From contig NZ_JBFLUG010000037.1 of assembly GCF_041008525.1 (NCBI RefSeq), positions 1-64,000 of the forward strand: a stretch of DNA of 64,000 bases, read 5' to 3'. Below are positions 9,958-18,077 of this stretch, one piece after another. Each line of letters opens with the position of its first letter. Positions within the stretch are counted from its first letter, which is position 1. Made by a program: the position numbers and the translations under genes. The DNA comes from Parafrankia sp041008525 (GTDB lineage Bacteria > Actinomycetota > Actinomycetes > Frankiales > Frankiaceae). The notes below the pieces were generated by a model, which did not search any database, had not been told where the DNA came from, and saw only the letters and a program-made list of their open reading frames with translations.

Positions 9958-10911
9958 TCAGGCCGACATCCGGCTCGGCCAGGCGGCGGGGATGCGTTCC
10001 AGGATGCCGCCGGCGAAGGTGCGGGACAGGCCGAGCGGTTCCAGGTGGACGTAGCCGATGTGGCAGTCGCACCGGGGGAGGGGGCACGGCCGGGGGCGCA
10101 GCGCTGCGCGGAACGAACCGTCGTACAGGTTGCCCAGCACGGCCGGGACGAAGTGGCAGCGCCGCACTGTTCCCTCACCGTCCACGGACACGACGGTCTC
10201 GCCGGTTCGGCAGGGCAGGCCGCGGCTGGGGTGCGGGTGGCGGCTGTGGGCGAACAGCGGATCGATCTCCGCCCAGCCGGCGGCCTCGGCGTCGGTGTAG
10301 GAGCGGCCCTCGGCCGCGTTCACCCACAGGTAGACCTCGCGGGGGAGATCCCCGCGCAGGCGGCGTGCCGCGTCCAGATGCTCGGGCTGCCCCACGACGC
10401 CGGCGCTGAAGCGGACTCCCCGTGCGGCCAGGTCCCGGCACCGGCCAAGGAAACGCTCGTACCGCACCTGGCCCGGGTGGTAGGTGCACCACAGCGCAAG
10501 CCGGGACGGATCAGCCTGGGCCGTCCAGTCGACGCGGTGGCTGAGATTGGTCTGGATCGCGACCCGTTCCACCTGCGGGCAGTGGCTGAGCTCGACCAGC
10601 GCCCGCCGGTACCAGGAACGGGCGAGGCCCTCACCCCACGGCGTGAACAGCACCGAGACACCATGGCCCTGCTCCCGGACCCAGCCGACGAAACGCTCGA
10701 GCGCCGCCCGGTCCGCCCGCAGCTGCGCGGGCGTGTCCCGCCGTTTCGCGAACGGGCAGTAGGAGCAGTCGTAGTCACAGCTGGCCAGCGGGCCGCGATA
10801 GAGGATCGTCAGCTGCCGCGGAGCGACAGGGCCGTGGCGCTCGGGCACGGGTCCGGGTGCACGTCCGGGTGCGGGTCCAGGCCGGCGTGGGGGTGGGGGT
10901 GGGAGCGCCAT
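9958..10911 (-). CDS. STM4011-family radical SAM protein
   Basis: The 317-residue protein carries the radical SAM cluster motif CDYDCSYC (C-x3-C-x2-C) near residue 45, after LTILYRGPLASCDYD. Downstream are TPWGEG, AIQTNLS and VDGEGTVRRCHFVPAVLGNLYDG, then a Cys-rich tail (CPLPRCDCHIGY) that may bind a second cluster or metal. It generates a 5'-deoxyadenosyl radical from S-adenosylmethionine, and its substrate is unknown. Order and content match the STM4011-STM4015 cassette named from Salmonella. Its ATG overlaps the stop of the STM4012-like gene by one base (TGATG), so the two radical SAM proteins are made together. Confidence 0.85.
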   Translation of the reverse strand: MALPPPPPRRPGPAPGRAPGPVPERHGPVAPRQLTILYRGPLASCDYDCSYCPFAKRRDTPAQLRADRAALERFVGWVREQGHGVSVLFTPWGEGLARSWYRRALVELSHCPQVERVAIQTNLSHRVDWTAQADPSRLALWCTYHPGQVRYERFLGRCRDLAARGVRFSAGVVGQPEHLDAARRLRGDLPREVYLWVNAAEGRSYTDAEAAGWAEIDPLFAHSRHPHPSRGLPCRTGETVVSVDGEGTVRRCHFVPAVLGNLYDGSFRAALRPRPCPLPRCDCHIGYVHLEPLGLSRTFAGGILERIPAAWPSRMSA

Positions 10912-12221
10912 CAGTGCAGGGTGTAGCCGGTCATCAGGGTGCGGACCCGCGGTGAGAAGAGAGCCGGGCCCAGGGCGTCGGAACGGGCCAGACCGTCGGG
11001 GGTCAGCCGCAGGATGGTCGGGGTCTGCTCCAGCCAGCCGCGGTCGGCGAAGGCGGTGAGATCGAAGTCGGCGGCGGCGTCGGTGCCGAAACGTTCCCGG
11101 TAGGCGGCCCGGTCCAGGCCGTCGGCCTGCAGCAGCGACTGGATCAGGTGGCGGCGCCGGCGCTCCTCGCCGGTGAGGGCGAAACCGACCCGGGCACTCG
11201 CGAACTCGGTCTCCCGGACGTAGTCGTCGATGATCGCGCGTACGTGCCGGGCACCCACCGCGTACTCGAACGAGTAGTGCAGGGCCGAGGTGTAGGAACG
11301 GGCGCCGCACCCCAGGCCGACCATCCCGTCGGTCTGGCAGCAGTACTCCGTCCCGGTGGGGCGTCCCCTGAGAACGCGGTTCGCGGCACCAGCGGTGCTG
11401 GGGGGCAGGCGGAACATACGCATGGAGACCTGCTCGTACCCGTTCGCCAGGAGGTGGTCGCGGCCGAGGCGGTACAGCCGCAGGCGCTGGTCGTCCCAGT
11501 CGAGCTCGCGCCGGCCCAGGCCGGTCAGGGGGCGGACGTACAGCGGGTACAGGTACAGCTCCTCCGGGCGCCAGGCCAGGGCGGCGTTCAGGGAGTGCAG
11601 CCAGGTGGCCGACGTCTGGCCGCCGATGCCGTAGATCAGGTCGATGTTGAGCGTCGGGAAGCCTGCGGCGCGGATGCGTTCCAGCGCGGACTCGACCTCG
11701 GCCCGCCGCTGGGGGCGGCCGGCCGCGCGGGCCTCGACATCCAGGAAGCTCTGCACGCCGATCGAGACGCGGGTGGTGCCGCGTTCGCGCAGGACGGCGA
11801 GGCGGTCGGCCGTCGCGGTGGCCGGGGAGGTCTCCACCCCGAGCGGGATGGCGCCCAGCGGGGCGAGGCGGGCGGCGATGTCGCAGAGGCGCCCCAGCTC
11901 GGGGGCGGTCAGGTAGGTGGGGGTGCCCCCGCCGAAGGCCGCCGTGGCGAACGCGGCGTCGCCGAGGGCGTCCGCGACACCGGCGGCCTGGCGCTCGAGT
12001 GCGTCCAGGTAGGCGCCGGTGAGCTCCTCGGGCGCGCCCGTGCGGGTGAACAGGTTGCAGAAACCGCACCGCATCTCGCAGAACGGGACGTGCAGGTAGA
12101 GGAACAGCGCGGAGCGGTCCTGGGCGGCCCACACGTCCCGCAGCGCAGGTCTGGGTGACAGCGGGCGGTAGGCGGTCTTGTGCGGGTACGCGTACACGTA
12201 CTGCTCGTAGGGCCCGCTCAC
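10911..12221 (-). CDS. STM4012-family (HemN-like) radical SAM protein
   Basis: The 436-residue protein resembles coproporphyrinogen-oxidase-type radical SAM enzymes. YLHVPFCEMRCGFC near residues 42-55 holds the C-x3-C-x2-C iron-sulfur site. AAFGGGTPTYL, GVETSPATAT, RVSIGVQSF and TLNIDLIYGIGGQT are the SAM-binding and barrel motifs of the HemN group, and a HemN_C-like C-terminal region follows. Real haem enzymes sit with haem genes, which this one does not. The GTG start overlaps the upstream stop by GTGA. It is one of two radical SAM enzymes in the cassette. The reaction is unknown. Confidence 0.88.
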   Translation of the reverse strand: MSGPYEQYVYAYPHKTAYRPLSPRPALRDVWAAQDRSALFLYLHVPFCEMRCGFCNLFTRTGAPEELTGAYLDALERQAAGVADALGDAAFATAAFGGGTPTYLTAPELGRLCDIAARLAPLGAIPLGVETSPATATADRLAVLRERGTTRVSIGVQSFLDVEARAAGRPQRRAEVESALERIRAAGFPTLNIDLIYGIGGQTSATWLHSLNAALAWRPEELYLYPLYVRPLTGLGRRELDWDDQRLRLYRLGRDHLLANGYEQVSMRMFRLPPSTAGAANRVLRGRPTGTEYCCQTDGMVGLGCGARSYTSALHYSFEYAVGARHVRAIIDDYVRETEFASARVGFALTGEERRRRHLIQSLLQADGLDRAAYRERFGTDAAADFDLTAFADRGWLEQTPTILRLTPDGLARSDALGPALFSPRVRTLMTGYTLH

Positions 12222-13009
12222 GCGAGCACGAACTCTCCGTAGGGGACGGTCCAGACGACCTCGTGGCCGAGGCGGTGGCCGGTGTGGCCGTCCTCGCCGT
12301 AGGCCGTTCCGTGGTCCGAGCAGACGATCACGAGGCAGGGGCGGCGCATCAGGGCGAACAGGCGCCCGAGCTGCCGGTCGACGTGACGCAGCGCCGCGGC
12401 GTGGGAGTCGCGCGAGTCACCGTGGTCGCGGGTGGCACCGGCCAGGTAGAACCAGTTCGGCTGGTGCAGGGCGGCCACGTTGAGCAGCAGGAACAGCCGC
12501 CGGTCGGGTGGAAGGCGCCTGATCACCTCGCCGACCCGGTCAATCTGGTGGCTGAGGGAGTCGGGATCGGTGACGCCGAAGCCGGGCTCCCAGTGGCTCT
12601 CGACGAACAGGGACGGCAGCGCTGACCCGAGCGGGCTGAGCTTGTTGAAGAAGCCGACCCCGCCCACGCAGACCGTGTGGTAGCCGATCTCGGCCAGGCC
12701 GGTGGGGAGGTCCGCCGCGTCGAACGTCCAGGTGCCGGGAGCGGTGGTCTCGCTGCCGGGGAACCGTGCGGCGAACAGCCGTGGGTGCGGGCCGGGACGG
12801 GTCGGCGTCGGCAGGAATCCCGCGAGCATGGCGGTGTGCGCCGCGTAGGTGAAGCTGCCCGGGGTGTGGCGCCGTTCCCAGTGCCCACCGGGCAGCAGGC
12901 CGCGCAGGGTCGGGGTCTGCCCGGCGGCGGCGAGTTCGGCCGCGACGTCGTAGCGCAGGGTATCGAGGGTCACCAGCAGCAGGTCGTGGCTGCCGATGAC
13001 CTCGTTCAT
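12218..13009 (-). CDS. STM4013/SEN3800-family hydrolase (alkaline phosphatase/sulfatase superfamily)
   Basis: The 263-residue cytoplasmic protein has the start (LLLVTLDTLRYD) and metal site (VCSDHGTAYGEDGHTGHR) of the alkaline phosphatase/sulfatase superfamily. The nucleophile region reads GSFTYAAHTAMLAGFLPT, with Ser/Thr and no Cys-x-Pro-x-Arg. It therefore lacks the formylglycine site of true sulfatases and more likely acts as a phosphoesterase or phosphotransferase. It overlaps both neighbours by 4 bases. In the cassette it may remove or transfer a phosphate-like group on the radical SAM product, which is inference. Confidence 0.82.
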   Translation of the reverse strand: MNEVIGSHDLLLVTLDTLRYDVAAELAAAGQTPTLRGLLPGGHWERRHTPGSFTYAAHTAMLAGFLPTPTRPGPHPRLFAARFPGSETTAPGTWTFDAADLPTGLAEIGYHTVCVGGVGFFNKLSPLGSALPSLFVESHWEPGFGVTDPDSLSHQIDRVGEVIRRLPPDRRLFLLLNVAALHQPNWFYLAGATRDHGDSRDSHAAALRHVDRQLGRLFALMRRPCLVIVCSDHGTAYGEDGHTGHRLGHEVVWTVPYGEFVLA

Positions 13010-14139
13010 GTCGCGCACGCCGCCAGCACCGCGTCGATCTGGGCGGCGTAGGTGTCCAGGCCTTCCGCCCGGGTGCCGGGCAGGCCGGTGATCCCGGGCA
13101 GCAGATCGCCGAAGGCGTTGACCTCGCCGACGGCCACCCGCCGCCAGCCGATCCCGACGAGGAGGTCGACCCCGACCATGAGACTGCCGGGGAAGCACGC
13201 GGCGGCCTGGGCACACACGCCCAGGGCCCGTTCCCAGCCGGCGGTGCCGAGCGCGTCACGCACCGCCGCGACCGAACCCCGCAGGCCGCCGAGGTGCAGG
13301 TTGGTCATCGGGGTGTGGCTCGTGCGGACGACCACATGAGTCGGCTCCCCGGCGATCACCACCACCCGCAGATCGAGGACACGGCCACCCAGCGCGGCCT
13401 TGGGCAGCCACCGCTCCACGTGCAGCCCGTCCGGTGCCAGCAGGTCGATCAGCCTGGCCACCTCGCTCTCGCTCTCGTGGACACGGACCCGCAGCGAGTT
13501 CACGAGACCAGGGCCGCTCCCGTCGCGGGTGCCGCCGCCGCTCCCGCTGCCGGCGCCGCTGCCGGTGCCGCTCCGGGTGAGCGCGGCGGAGGTGACGGCC
13601 CTGACCCGCCCGGCGGGCGTGGCCCGCAACGCCACGACACCGGATGCGGACGAGCCGTGTGCCGGTTTCACGAACACCTGGTGCAGACCGGCCTGCACCA
13701 TCCGGGCACGCAGCTCGGCGTAGCCGTGCACGGGCGGCAGCGCCTCCGGGACGGGGACACCGGCCGCGGCCAGCAGGGCGTGGCAGCGCCTCTTGTCGCA
13801 CATCACGGCGATGTCGTCGACGTCGCCCAGCGGGCGGGCACCGGCCCGCTCGGCCGCGGCGGCGACACGCCCCAGCGCCGCGGTGAAGGCCGCGTACCAC
13901 CGTGCACCGCCGCCGACCCGGGCCGGATCACCGGGCCCGCGCAGCAGGGCGTCCACCTCGGGATCGTCGCCGGGCGAGTCGATCCGCAGTGGCGCGCCGG
14001 GCACGACCGGCAGCTCGCCGCCGCGCAGCACCTGAGCCCACGGGACGACACGGGGCGCGGCCAGGCCTGCGGCGCGGCACGCGGCGGCGAACAACCCGGT
14101 GCGCCGGTCGCCCGGCGCACCGACCACGGTGAACATCAT
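13006..14139 (-). CDS. STM4014-family ATP-grasp-like protein
   Basis: The 377-residue protein has ATP-grasp features: DIAVMCDKRRCHALLAAAGVPVPEA, the glycine-rich loop VKPAHGSSASGVVAL, a C-terminal acidic patch GVDLLVG, and GEVNAFGDLLPGI, where Glu and Asn would bind Mg-ATP. Such enzymes join a carboxylate to an amine or thiol. An insert of about 25 residues near 205-230 is almost pure Gly/Ser/Thr (SGTGSGAGSGSGGGTRDG) and looks like a flexible loop. The start is ATGATG at 14139, overlapping the STM4015 stop by 4 bases. The partner substrates are unknown. With the radical SAM genes this suggests a small peptide- or amide-type product. Confidence 0.82.
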   Translation of the reverse strand: MMFTVVGAPGDRRTGLFAAACRAAGLAAPRVVPWAQVLRGGELPVVPGAPLRIDSPGDDPEVDALLRGPGDPARVGGGARWYAAFTAALGRVAAAAERAGARPLGDVDDIAVMCDKRRCHALLAAAGVPVPEALPPVHGYAELRARMVQAGLHQVFVKPAHGSSASGVVALRATPAGRVRAVTSAALTRSGTGSGAGSGSGGGTRDGSGPGLVNSLRVRVHESESEVARLIDLLAPDGLHVERWLPKAALGGRVLDLRVVVIAGEPTHVVVRTSHTPMTNLHLGGLRGSVAAVRDALGTAGWERALGVCAQAAACFPGSLMVGVDLLVGIGWRRVAVGEVNAFGDLLPGITGLPGTRAEGLDTYAAQIDAVLAACAT

Positions 14140-15101
14140 TCGGAGACCGCGACGTAGAACCAGTCGTCCTCCGGCTTCTCCTGCTGCTCGAGGTCGACCT
14201 CGACGCCGGGCAGCGCGGCGCGCACGCGCTCGACCATGGCGTCGCCCAGGAAGTGGTGGTGCAGGTCGAGCCGGTCCAGATGGGTGAGCGACTGCCCGGA
14301 CAGCAGCGACTCGGCGCCCCGGTCGGTGAGCGCCCCCATGGCGAGGCTGAGCGACGTCAGCCGCGCGACGACCGGCGCGCTCGCGACCGCCGCGGCCACC
14401 TCGTCCGCGATCCGGGCGTCCTCCAGCCCCAGGTGCGCCAGCGCGGGCAGCCGTTCGCCGCCCAGGATCCCGGCCAGGTCGGCCGCGGTCGCGTCGCCGC
14501 CGTAGTCGTCGGTGCCCAGCCACAGGTCGAGGTGTTCCAGGGCGGGCAGGTCGCACTCGCCCACGGCCCGTACCACCGCGGCGGGCAGCCCGCCCGACTC
14601 GAACCGCAGCGTTCTCAGCGCACGGCTGTGGACGGGACGCAGCCCCAGCCCCTCACTCCCGCGGACCTCCAGCTGCTCCAGCCCGGGGAAGGCTTCGAAC
14701 AGCGGCGTGACGTCGGACTGCTCGATCCAGGAGATCTCCGACTCCTCCAGCACGATGTCGCCCAGGAACAGCGCACGGAGCGCGGGCAGCTGCCCGGCGG
14801 CCTGCACCAGCCGGCCTACCGGGCCGACGGCGTCCGTGGCGTCATAGGAGGCGCCCCAGTAGCCGATGACCAGATGGGTCACCGCGGCGGTGTCGACCTC
14901 GTCGAGGAACGCCTGGAAGACGTCGCCGAAGCTGGGACCGTCGAACCAGGTGCCGACCCGCCAGGCGACGTCGCCGGGGGAGGCCGGGGTGCCGCCCGCG
15001 GCGGGCCTGTGGTGATCGTCTGACGACTCACCGTCCCGCTCGTACCGGAAGCCTCGCACCGGCTTCCCGGCGAACTCGGCGAGATGTTCGTTGATGGTCA
15101 T
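14136..15101 (-). CDS. STM4015-family leucine-rich-repeat-like protein
   Basis: First gene of the operon, 321 residues. The start MTINEHLAEFAGKPVR at 15101 has AAGGGA upstream, although the frame stays open for a further 109 implausible codons. The middle contains repeated Leu-rich units of about 25-30 residues (ALRALFLGDIVL, LEQLEVRGSEGL, LRTLRFESGGLP, LEHLDLWLGTDD, LAHLGLEDARI, LTSLSLAMGALT, LDRLDLHHHFLG), building an LRR-like solenoid. It has no signal peptide, so it probably acts in the cytoplasm as a scaffold or recognition protein for the cassette's enzymes. The specific role is not known. Confidence 0.82.
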   Translation of the reverse strand: MTINEHLAEFAGKPVRGFRYERDGESSDDHHRPAAGGTPASPGDVAWRVGTWFDGPSFGDVFQAFLDEVDTAAVTHLVIGYWGASYDATDAVGPVGRLVQAAGQLPALRALFLGDIVLEESEISWIEQSDVTPLFEAFPGLEQLEVRGSEGLGLRPVHSRALRTLRFESGGLPAAVVRAVGECDLPALEHLDLWLGTDDYGGDATAADLAGILGGERLPALAHLGLEDARIADEVAAAVASAPVVARLTSLSLAMGALTDRGAESLLSGQSLTHLDRLDLHHHFLGDAMVERVRAALPGVEVDLEQQEKPEDDWFYVAVSE

Positions 15102-15309
15102 CTGGTTCCCTTCGGGACGCCCTACGGGAACCGTCCTATCAGTCGCCACCGACACGACCGGGCGACGGAAGGCTGTCACCGGGCGTGACAGTGGGCGATC
15201 CCGTCCCGTGGGCCGCCGTGACCTGCGAGTCCGCCGGCGCGGTCGGTGAGCTGCTGACGGGCGGATCCACGGGGGACCGGACCGCCGTGGCTTCTCGTAG
15301 CCTGTTCGG

Positions 15310-15714
15310 ATGACCTGGCGAGCGCTGCACCTCTCCCAGCCCATCGAGCGCGCCCCCGAGGCGGTCGCCGCCTTCGCGGGGAACCCGGAGAACCTGCCAC
15401 TGTGGGCCGCGGGACTCAGCAGTGGCATCCGGTGCGAGGAGGGGCGCTGGGTGACGGACTCGCCGATGGGAAAGGTCGAGGTGTCCTTCTCGGGTCCGGT
15501 GGAGCACGGTGTGCTCGATCACGACGTGACCCTCCCGGACGGCACGGTGACGCACAACCCGCTCCGCGTGCTTCGCAACGGTGAGGGGAGCGAGGTCGTC
15601 TTCACGCTCTTCCAGCCTCCCGGCGTGGCGGATGATGCCTTCGACCGGGACGCGGCGCACGTGCGCGCGGATCTCGCCCGGCTGCGGAACCTCCTGGAGT
15701 CCCAGGGGCGGTAG
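15310..15714 (+). CDS. SRPBCC-family protein
   Basis: A 134-residue single-domain protein with the START/SRPBCC pattern: HLSQPIERAPEAVAAFAGNPENLPLWA at the start, alternating beta strands through the middle (VEVSFSGPVEHGVLDHDVTLPDGTV, EVVFTLFQPPG) and a long C-terminal helix (DAAHVRADLARLRNLLES). Such proteins bind hydrophobic ligands in a deep cavity or act as cyclases. The ATG has no good ribosome binding site. TAGCCT lies about 7 bases upstream, so the message may be leaderless. It diverges from the STM4015-like gene across 208 bases. Confidence 0.75.
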   Translation: MTWRALHLSQPIERAPEAVAAFAGNPENLPLWAAGLSSGIRCEEGRWVTDSPMGKVEVSFSGPVEHGVLDHDVTLPDGTVTHNPLRVLRNGEGSEVVFTLFQPPGVADDAFDRDAAHVRADLARLRNLLESQGR

Positions 15715-15789
15715 GTGCCTCCGGCCGGGCCGGGTGCGCAGAGGGCGGTGCGCAGGCGTCCCGTCGTCCTTGGGCCGGCCGCCAGGTCG

Positions 15790-16070
15790 ATGGCGGCCGC
15801 GATCCGCAACGTCCCGAAGGGACGCTTGCCCTGCCCACACCGTGCCCGGACTATCGGCTCGGGGCGTTGGTCGGTCATGTCGCCGGCCTGGCGGTGGCGT
15901 TCAGCGGCGCCGCGGCGAAGGATCTCGACGCAGGGTCGCAGGCGCTGCCGGCGGGTGGCGCCGACTCCCACCGATACCCGGGCTGTTCGGCAGAGTCGTG
16001 GACGTCCCGCCCGACGCTCCGCTGCTCGACCGGGTGATCGGCCTCAGCGGCAGAGACCCGCGCTGGACCA
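15790..16070 (+). pseudogene. relic of a TIGR03086/DinB-type metal-binding protein
   Basis: The frame TLALPTPCPDYRLGALVGHVAGLAVAFSGAAAKD (about 15825-15925) matches the N-terminal region of the maleylpyruvate-isomerase-like TIGR03086 proteins, including the TPCPDY motif and the metal-ligand His. About 90 bases later, in another frame, VPPDAPLLDRVIGLSGRDPRWT matches the family's C-terminal end. The middle (more than 80 residues) and the start are gone. The intact family is about 190 residues, so this is a deleted and frameshifted remnant. Confidence 0.6.
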
Positions 16071-16087
16071 GCGCCGCCACCGCCACC

Positions 16088-16117
16088 GCGGGCAGTACTG
16101 CGAGCAGTACTGCCCGC
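16088..16117. terminator. 14-bp palindromic hairpin between convergent genes
   Basis: GCGGGCAGTACTGC (16088-16101) and its exact reverse complement (16104-16117) are separated by only two bases, so the RNA loop would be four bases. It lies past the TIGR03086 relic and 91 bases past the stop of the minus-strand NAD(P)-binding gene, so it can serve both directions. No U-tract follows. Confidence 0.5.
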
Positions 16118-16207
16118 TGACCGCACCGCGGCCCACGGATCAGCGGCGGGTGTGTCACCGGCTCAGCTGCACTCCTCGGGCTGGACATCGAGATTTCTGG
16201 TGTTTTA

Positions 16208-16903
16208 TCAGTCTCGTTTGAATGCCTCCCGTCGCAGCATCTGGAACAGGGTCGGGGCGCCTTCGGAGGTGGTCACGGCGACGAACTTCCGTAGGAACCG
16301 GATATCGGTGGCCTGCCCGAGCATGCTGGCGGCGAGGTCCGCGCGGCTGGTGAAGATGCCGGGCGCCTGGTTCTCGTGAAGGTCGTAGCCGGTCACATCG
16401 GGCGCGTCGAACAGACCTGACGGCCGCATGATCGTCCAGTCGAGATCGCTGGTACGTGCGAACTCCTCCATGCGGCGCATGTCGGCGTAGGTGGTCCTGC
16501 CGATGGTGGCGGTGAGTACTGGTTGGAGAATCCGGTTCAGCAGAAAGCCGCCGTCGGCGTGATGGTGCGGTTCGGTGGCGCTGGAACTCACGGCGACCAG
16601 GCGCCTGACCCCGTGCCGGCGCATCGCGGCGTCGATGGTGTGCATTCCGGCGCTGTAGACGTGGACAGGCCGGCGGGTGAACGGCACGCCGAGCGTGGAC
16701 AGCACCGCGTCGGCTCCCCTGACGGCTCGGTCGACGGCTGGCGGATCGTGAACGTCGGTCTCCACGACGTCCAGGCGAAGGTGCGTGATCGGGAACCCCG
16801 CCGGTCGCCGGGTCACCGCGGCGACGTCGTGGCCGGCGGCGAGCGCCTGCTCGGTCAGCAGCCGACCGGTGGGCCCGTTGGCTCCGAAGACGGCGATTCT
16901 CAC
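16208..16903 (-). CDS. NAD(P)-binding atypical SDR/epimerase-like protein
   Basis: The 231-residue protein starts MRIAVFGANGPTGRLLTEQALAAGHDV, a complete Rossmann GxxGxxG motif of the atypical SDR (NmrA/HSCARG-like) group. RLVAVSSSATE follows, and it lacks the strict YxxxK pair, as is usual for the group. WTIMRPSGLFD and the closing LRREAF are typical. It overlaps the ECF41 sigma-factor gene by ATGA. ECF41 sigma factors are known to sit beside carboxymuconolactone decarboxylases, oxidoreductases or epimerases, and this gene is the expected partner and likely regulon member. The substrate is unknown. Confidence 0.85.
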   Translation of the reverse strand: MRIAVFGANGPTGRLLTEQALAAGHDVAAVTRRPAGFPITHLRLDVVETDVHDPPAVDRAVRGADAVLSTLGVPFTRRPVHVYSAGMHTIDAAMRRHGVRRLVAVSSSATEPHHHADGGFLLNRILQPVLTATIGRTTYADMRRMEEFARTSDLDWTIMRPSGLFDAPDVTGYDLHENQAPGIFTSRADLAASMLGQATDIRFLRKFVAVTTSEGAPTLFQMLRREAFKRD

Positions 16904-17850
16904 TGTGTCGCTCCTCCTCGTTCAGATGCGCCTGCAGGCACGTGTGGGTCCCGTTGTTCCGGTTGTTCGCGGTGCTCGACGGCATCGAGTTTCACCGGAT
17001 CGAGGATCAGGTTGATCTCGACGACAGTGGCGCCGACGACGGTCATTCCGGCGACCGCGATGACGCCGTCCGGCCCTCGAGCGATGATTCCGGCGGCTCC
17101 GTTGACCAGCGTCGGGTGACACAGCTGGGCGAAACGCGGTCCCACTGTGGCGGTATGCCTGGCAACGGCTTCGCGACCGCTGATCAGGCCGGGCAGCGGT
17201 ATCGGCATGGGGCGGGAGCCGATATCGATGCGGAAGACCACGTCGGGGTGAAGGATGTCGAGCAGCGCGTCGAAGTCGCCGCTGCGGGCGGCGGCCAGGA
17301 ATGCCGTCACGACCTCGCGTTGCCGGGCGGGATCGGTCTGCGTCGCGGTCGGGGCCCCGCGGACCCGGCGGCGCGCCCGGCTGGCAAGCTGGCGGGCGGT
17401 CGCGGGTGTCCGGTCAAGGATCGCCCCGATCTCCTCGAAGGGGACTGCGAAGATGTCGTGCAGGACGAACGCAAGCCGTTCGGCGGGTGTCAGAGTCTCC
17501 AGCACGACGAGCAGCGCCATCCCGACGGCGTCGCTGAGTTCGGCCTGCTGCTCGGGCCCGTCCTGGGCGTCGGTGACGACGAGCGGTTCGGGCAGCCAGG
17601 TGCCCTGATGGTTCTCCCGACGAACCCGGCGGGAGCGCAGCATGTCCAGGCAGATCCGGCCGACGACCGTCGTGAGCCAGCCCCGCAGGTCGGCGATCGT
17701 GTCCGGAGCGCCGCCGTTGAGCCGCAGCCACGCCTCCTGGACGGCGTCCTCGGCATCAGCGCGCGAACCCAACATCCGGTAGGCGACCGCGAACAGGTGC
17801 TGTCGCTGCGCCTCGAACTGCGCGGTCGTCCACGCCTGGTGCGTTGTCAT
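16900..17850 (-). CDS. ECF41-family RNA polymerase sigma factor (SigJ-like)
   Basis: The 316-residue protein has sigma region 2 (about 1-75: FAVAYRMLGSRADAEDAVQEAWLRLN, LRGWLTTVVGRICLDMLRSRR), then the WLPEP signature typical of ECF41 linkers. Sigma region 4 (about 115-165: LTPAERLAFVLHDIFAVPFEEIGAILDRTPATARQLASRARRRV) follows, and then a C-terminal SnoaL-like domain (about 185-300). In ECF41 factors this extra domain replaces a separate anti-sigma factor and tunes activity in cis. Its usual short motif near the end appears here as DPVKLD. GGAGG lies 11 bases before the ATG at 17850. It is followed immediately by its likely target gene. Confidence 0.88.
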   Translation of the reverse strand: MTTHQAWTTAQFEAQRQHLFAVAYRMLGSRADAEDAVQEAWLRLNGGAPDTIADLRGWLTTVVGRICLDMLRSRRVRRENHQGTWLPEPLVVTDAQDGPEQQAELSDAVGMALLVVLETLTPAERLAFVLHDIFAVPFEEIGAILDRTPATARQLASRARRRVRGAPTATQTDPARQREVVTAFLAAARSGDFDALLDILHPDVVFRIDIGSRPMPIPLPGLISGREAVARHTATVGPRFAQLCHPTLVNGAAGIIARGPDGVIAVAGMTVVGATVVEINLILDPVKLDAVEHREQPEQRDPHVPAGASERGGATQ

Positions 17851-18077
17851 CGCCGTGAGACCTCCGCCGCCGTTGTTCCTGCCCTGGTGGACGCGCAACG
17901 CCGAGCGAATGTGACATGACGTCCGCGGACAGACCGAGGACGACTTCTCGCGTCAGACCGACCCGACGCTCTCCGTCGACTGCCCGGGCAGCGTCGAGGC
18001 GAAGGTCGGCGCCAGCATCGTCTGAGGGCCGGGGGCGCTTGCCGAAACGGCAAAGAAGTTTGGGGGCGAGGGGCGTC

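Noticed and set aside
8588..10054. 488-residue plus-strand frame
   Set aside because: Low-complexity Arg/Gly/Gln/His protein antisense to the MFS transporter, with no ribosome binding site. It is a product of high G+C codon bias.
10911..12221. HemN-like protein considered as true coproporphyrinogen dehydrogenase
   Set aside because: Gene order and partners match the STM4012 cassette, and no haem genes are nearby.
12218..13009. Hydrolase considered as a sulfatase
   Set aside because: The Cys/Ser-x-Pro-x-Arg formylglycine motif is absent.
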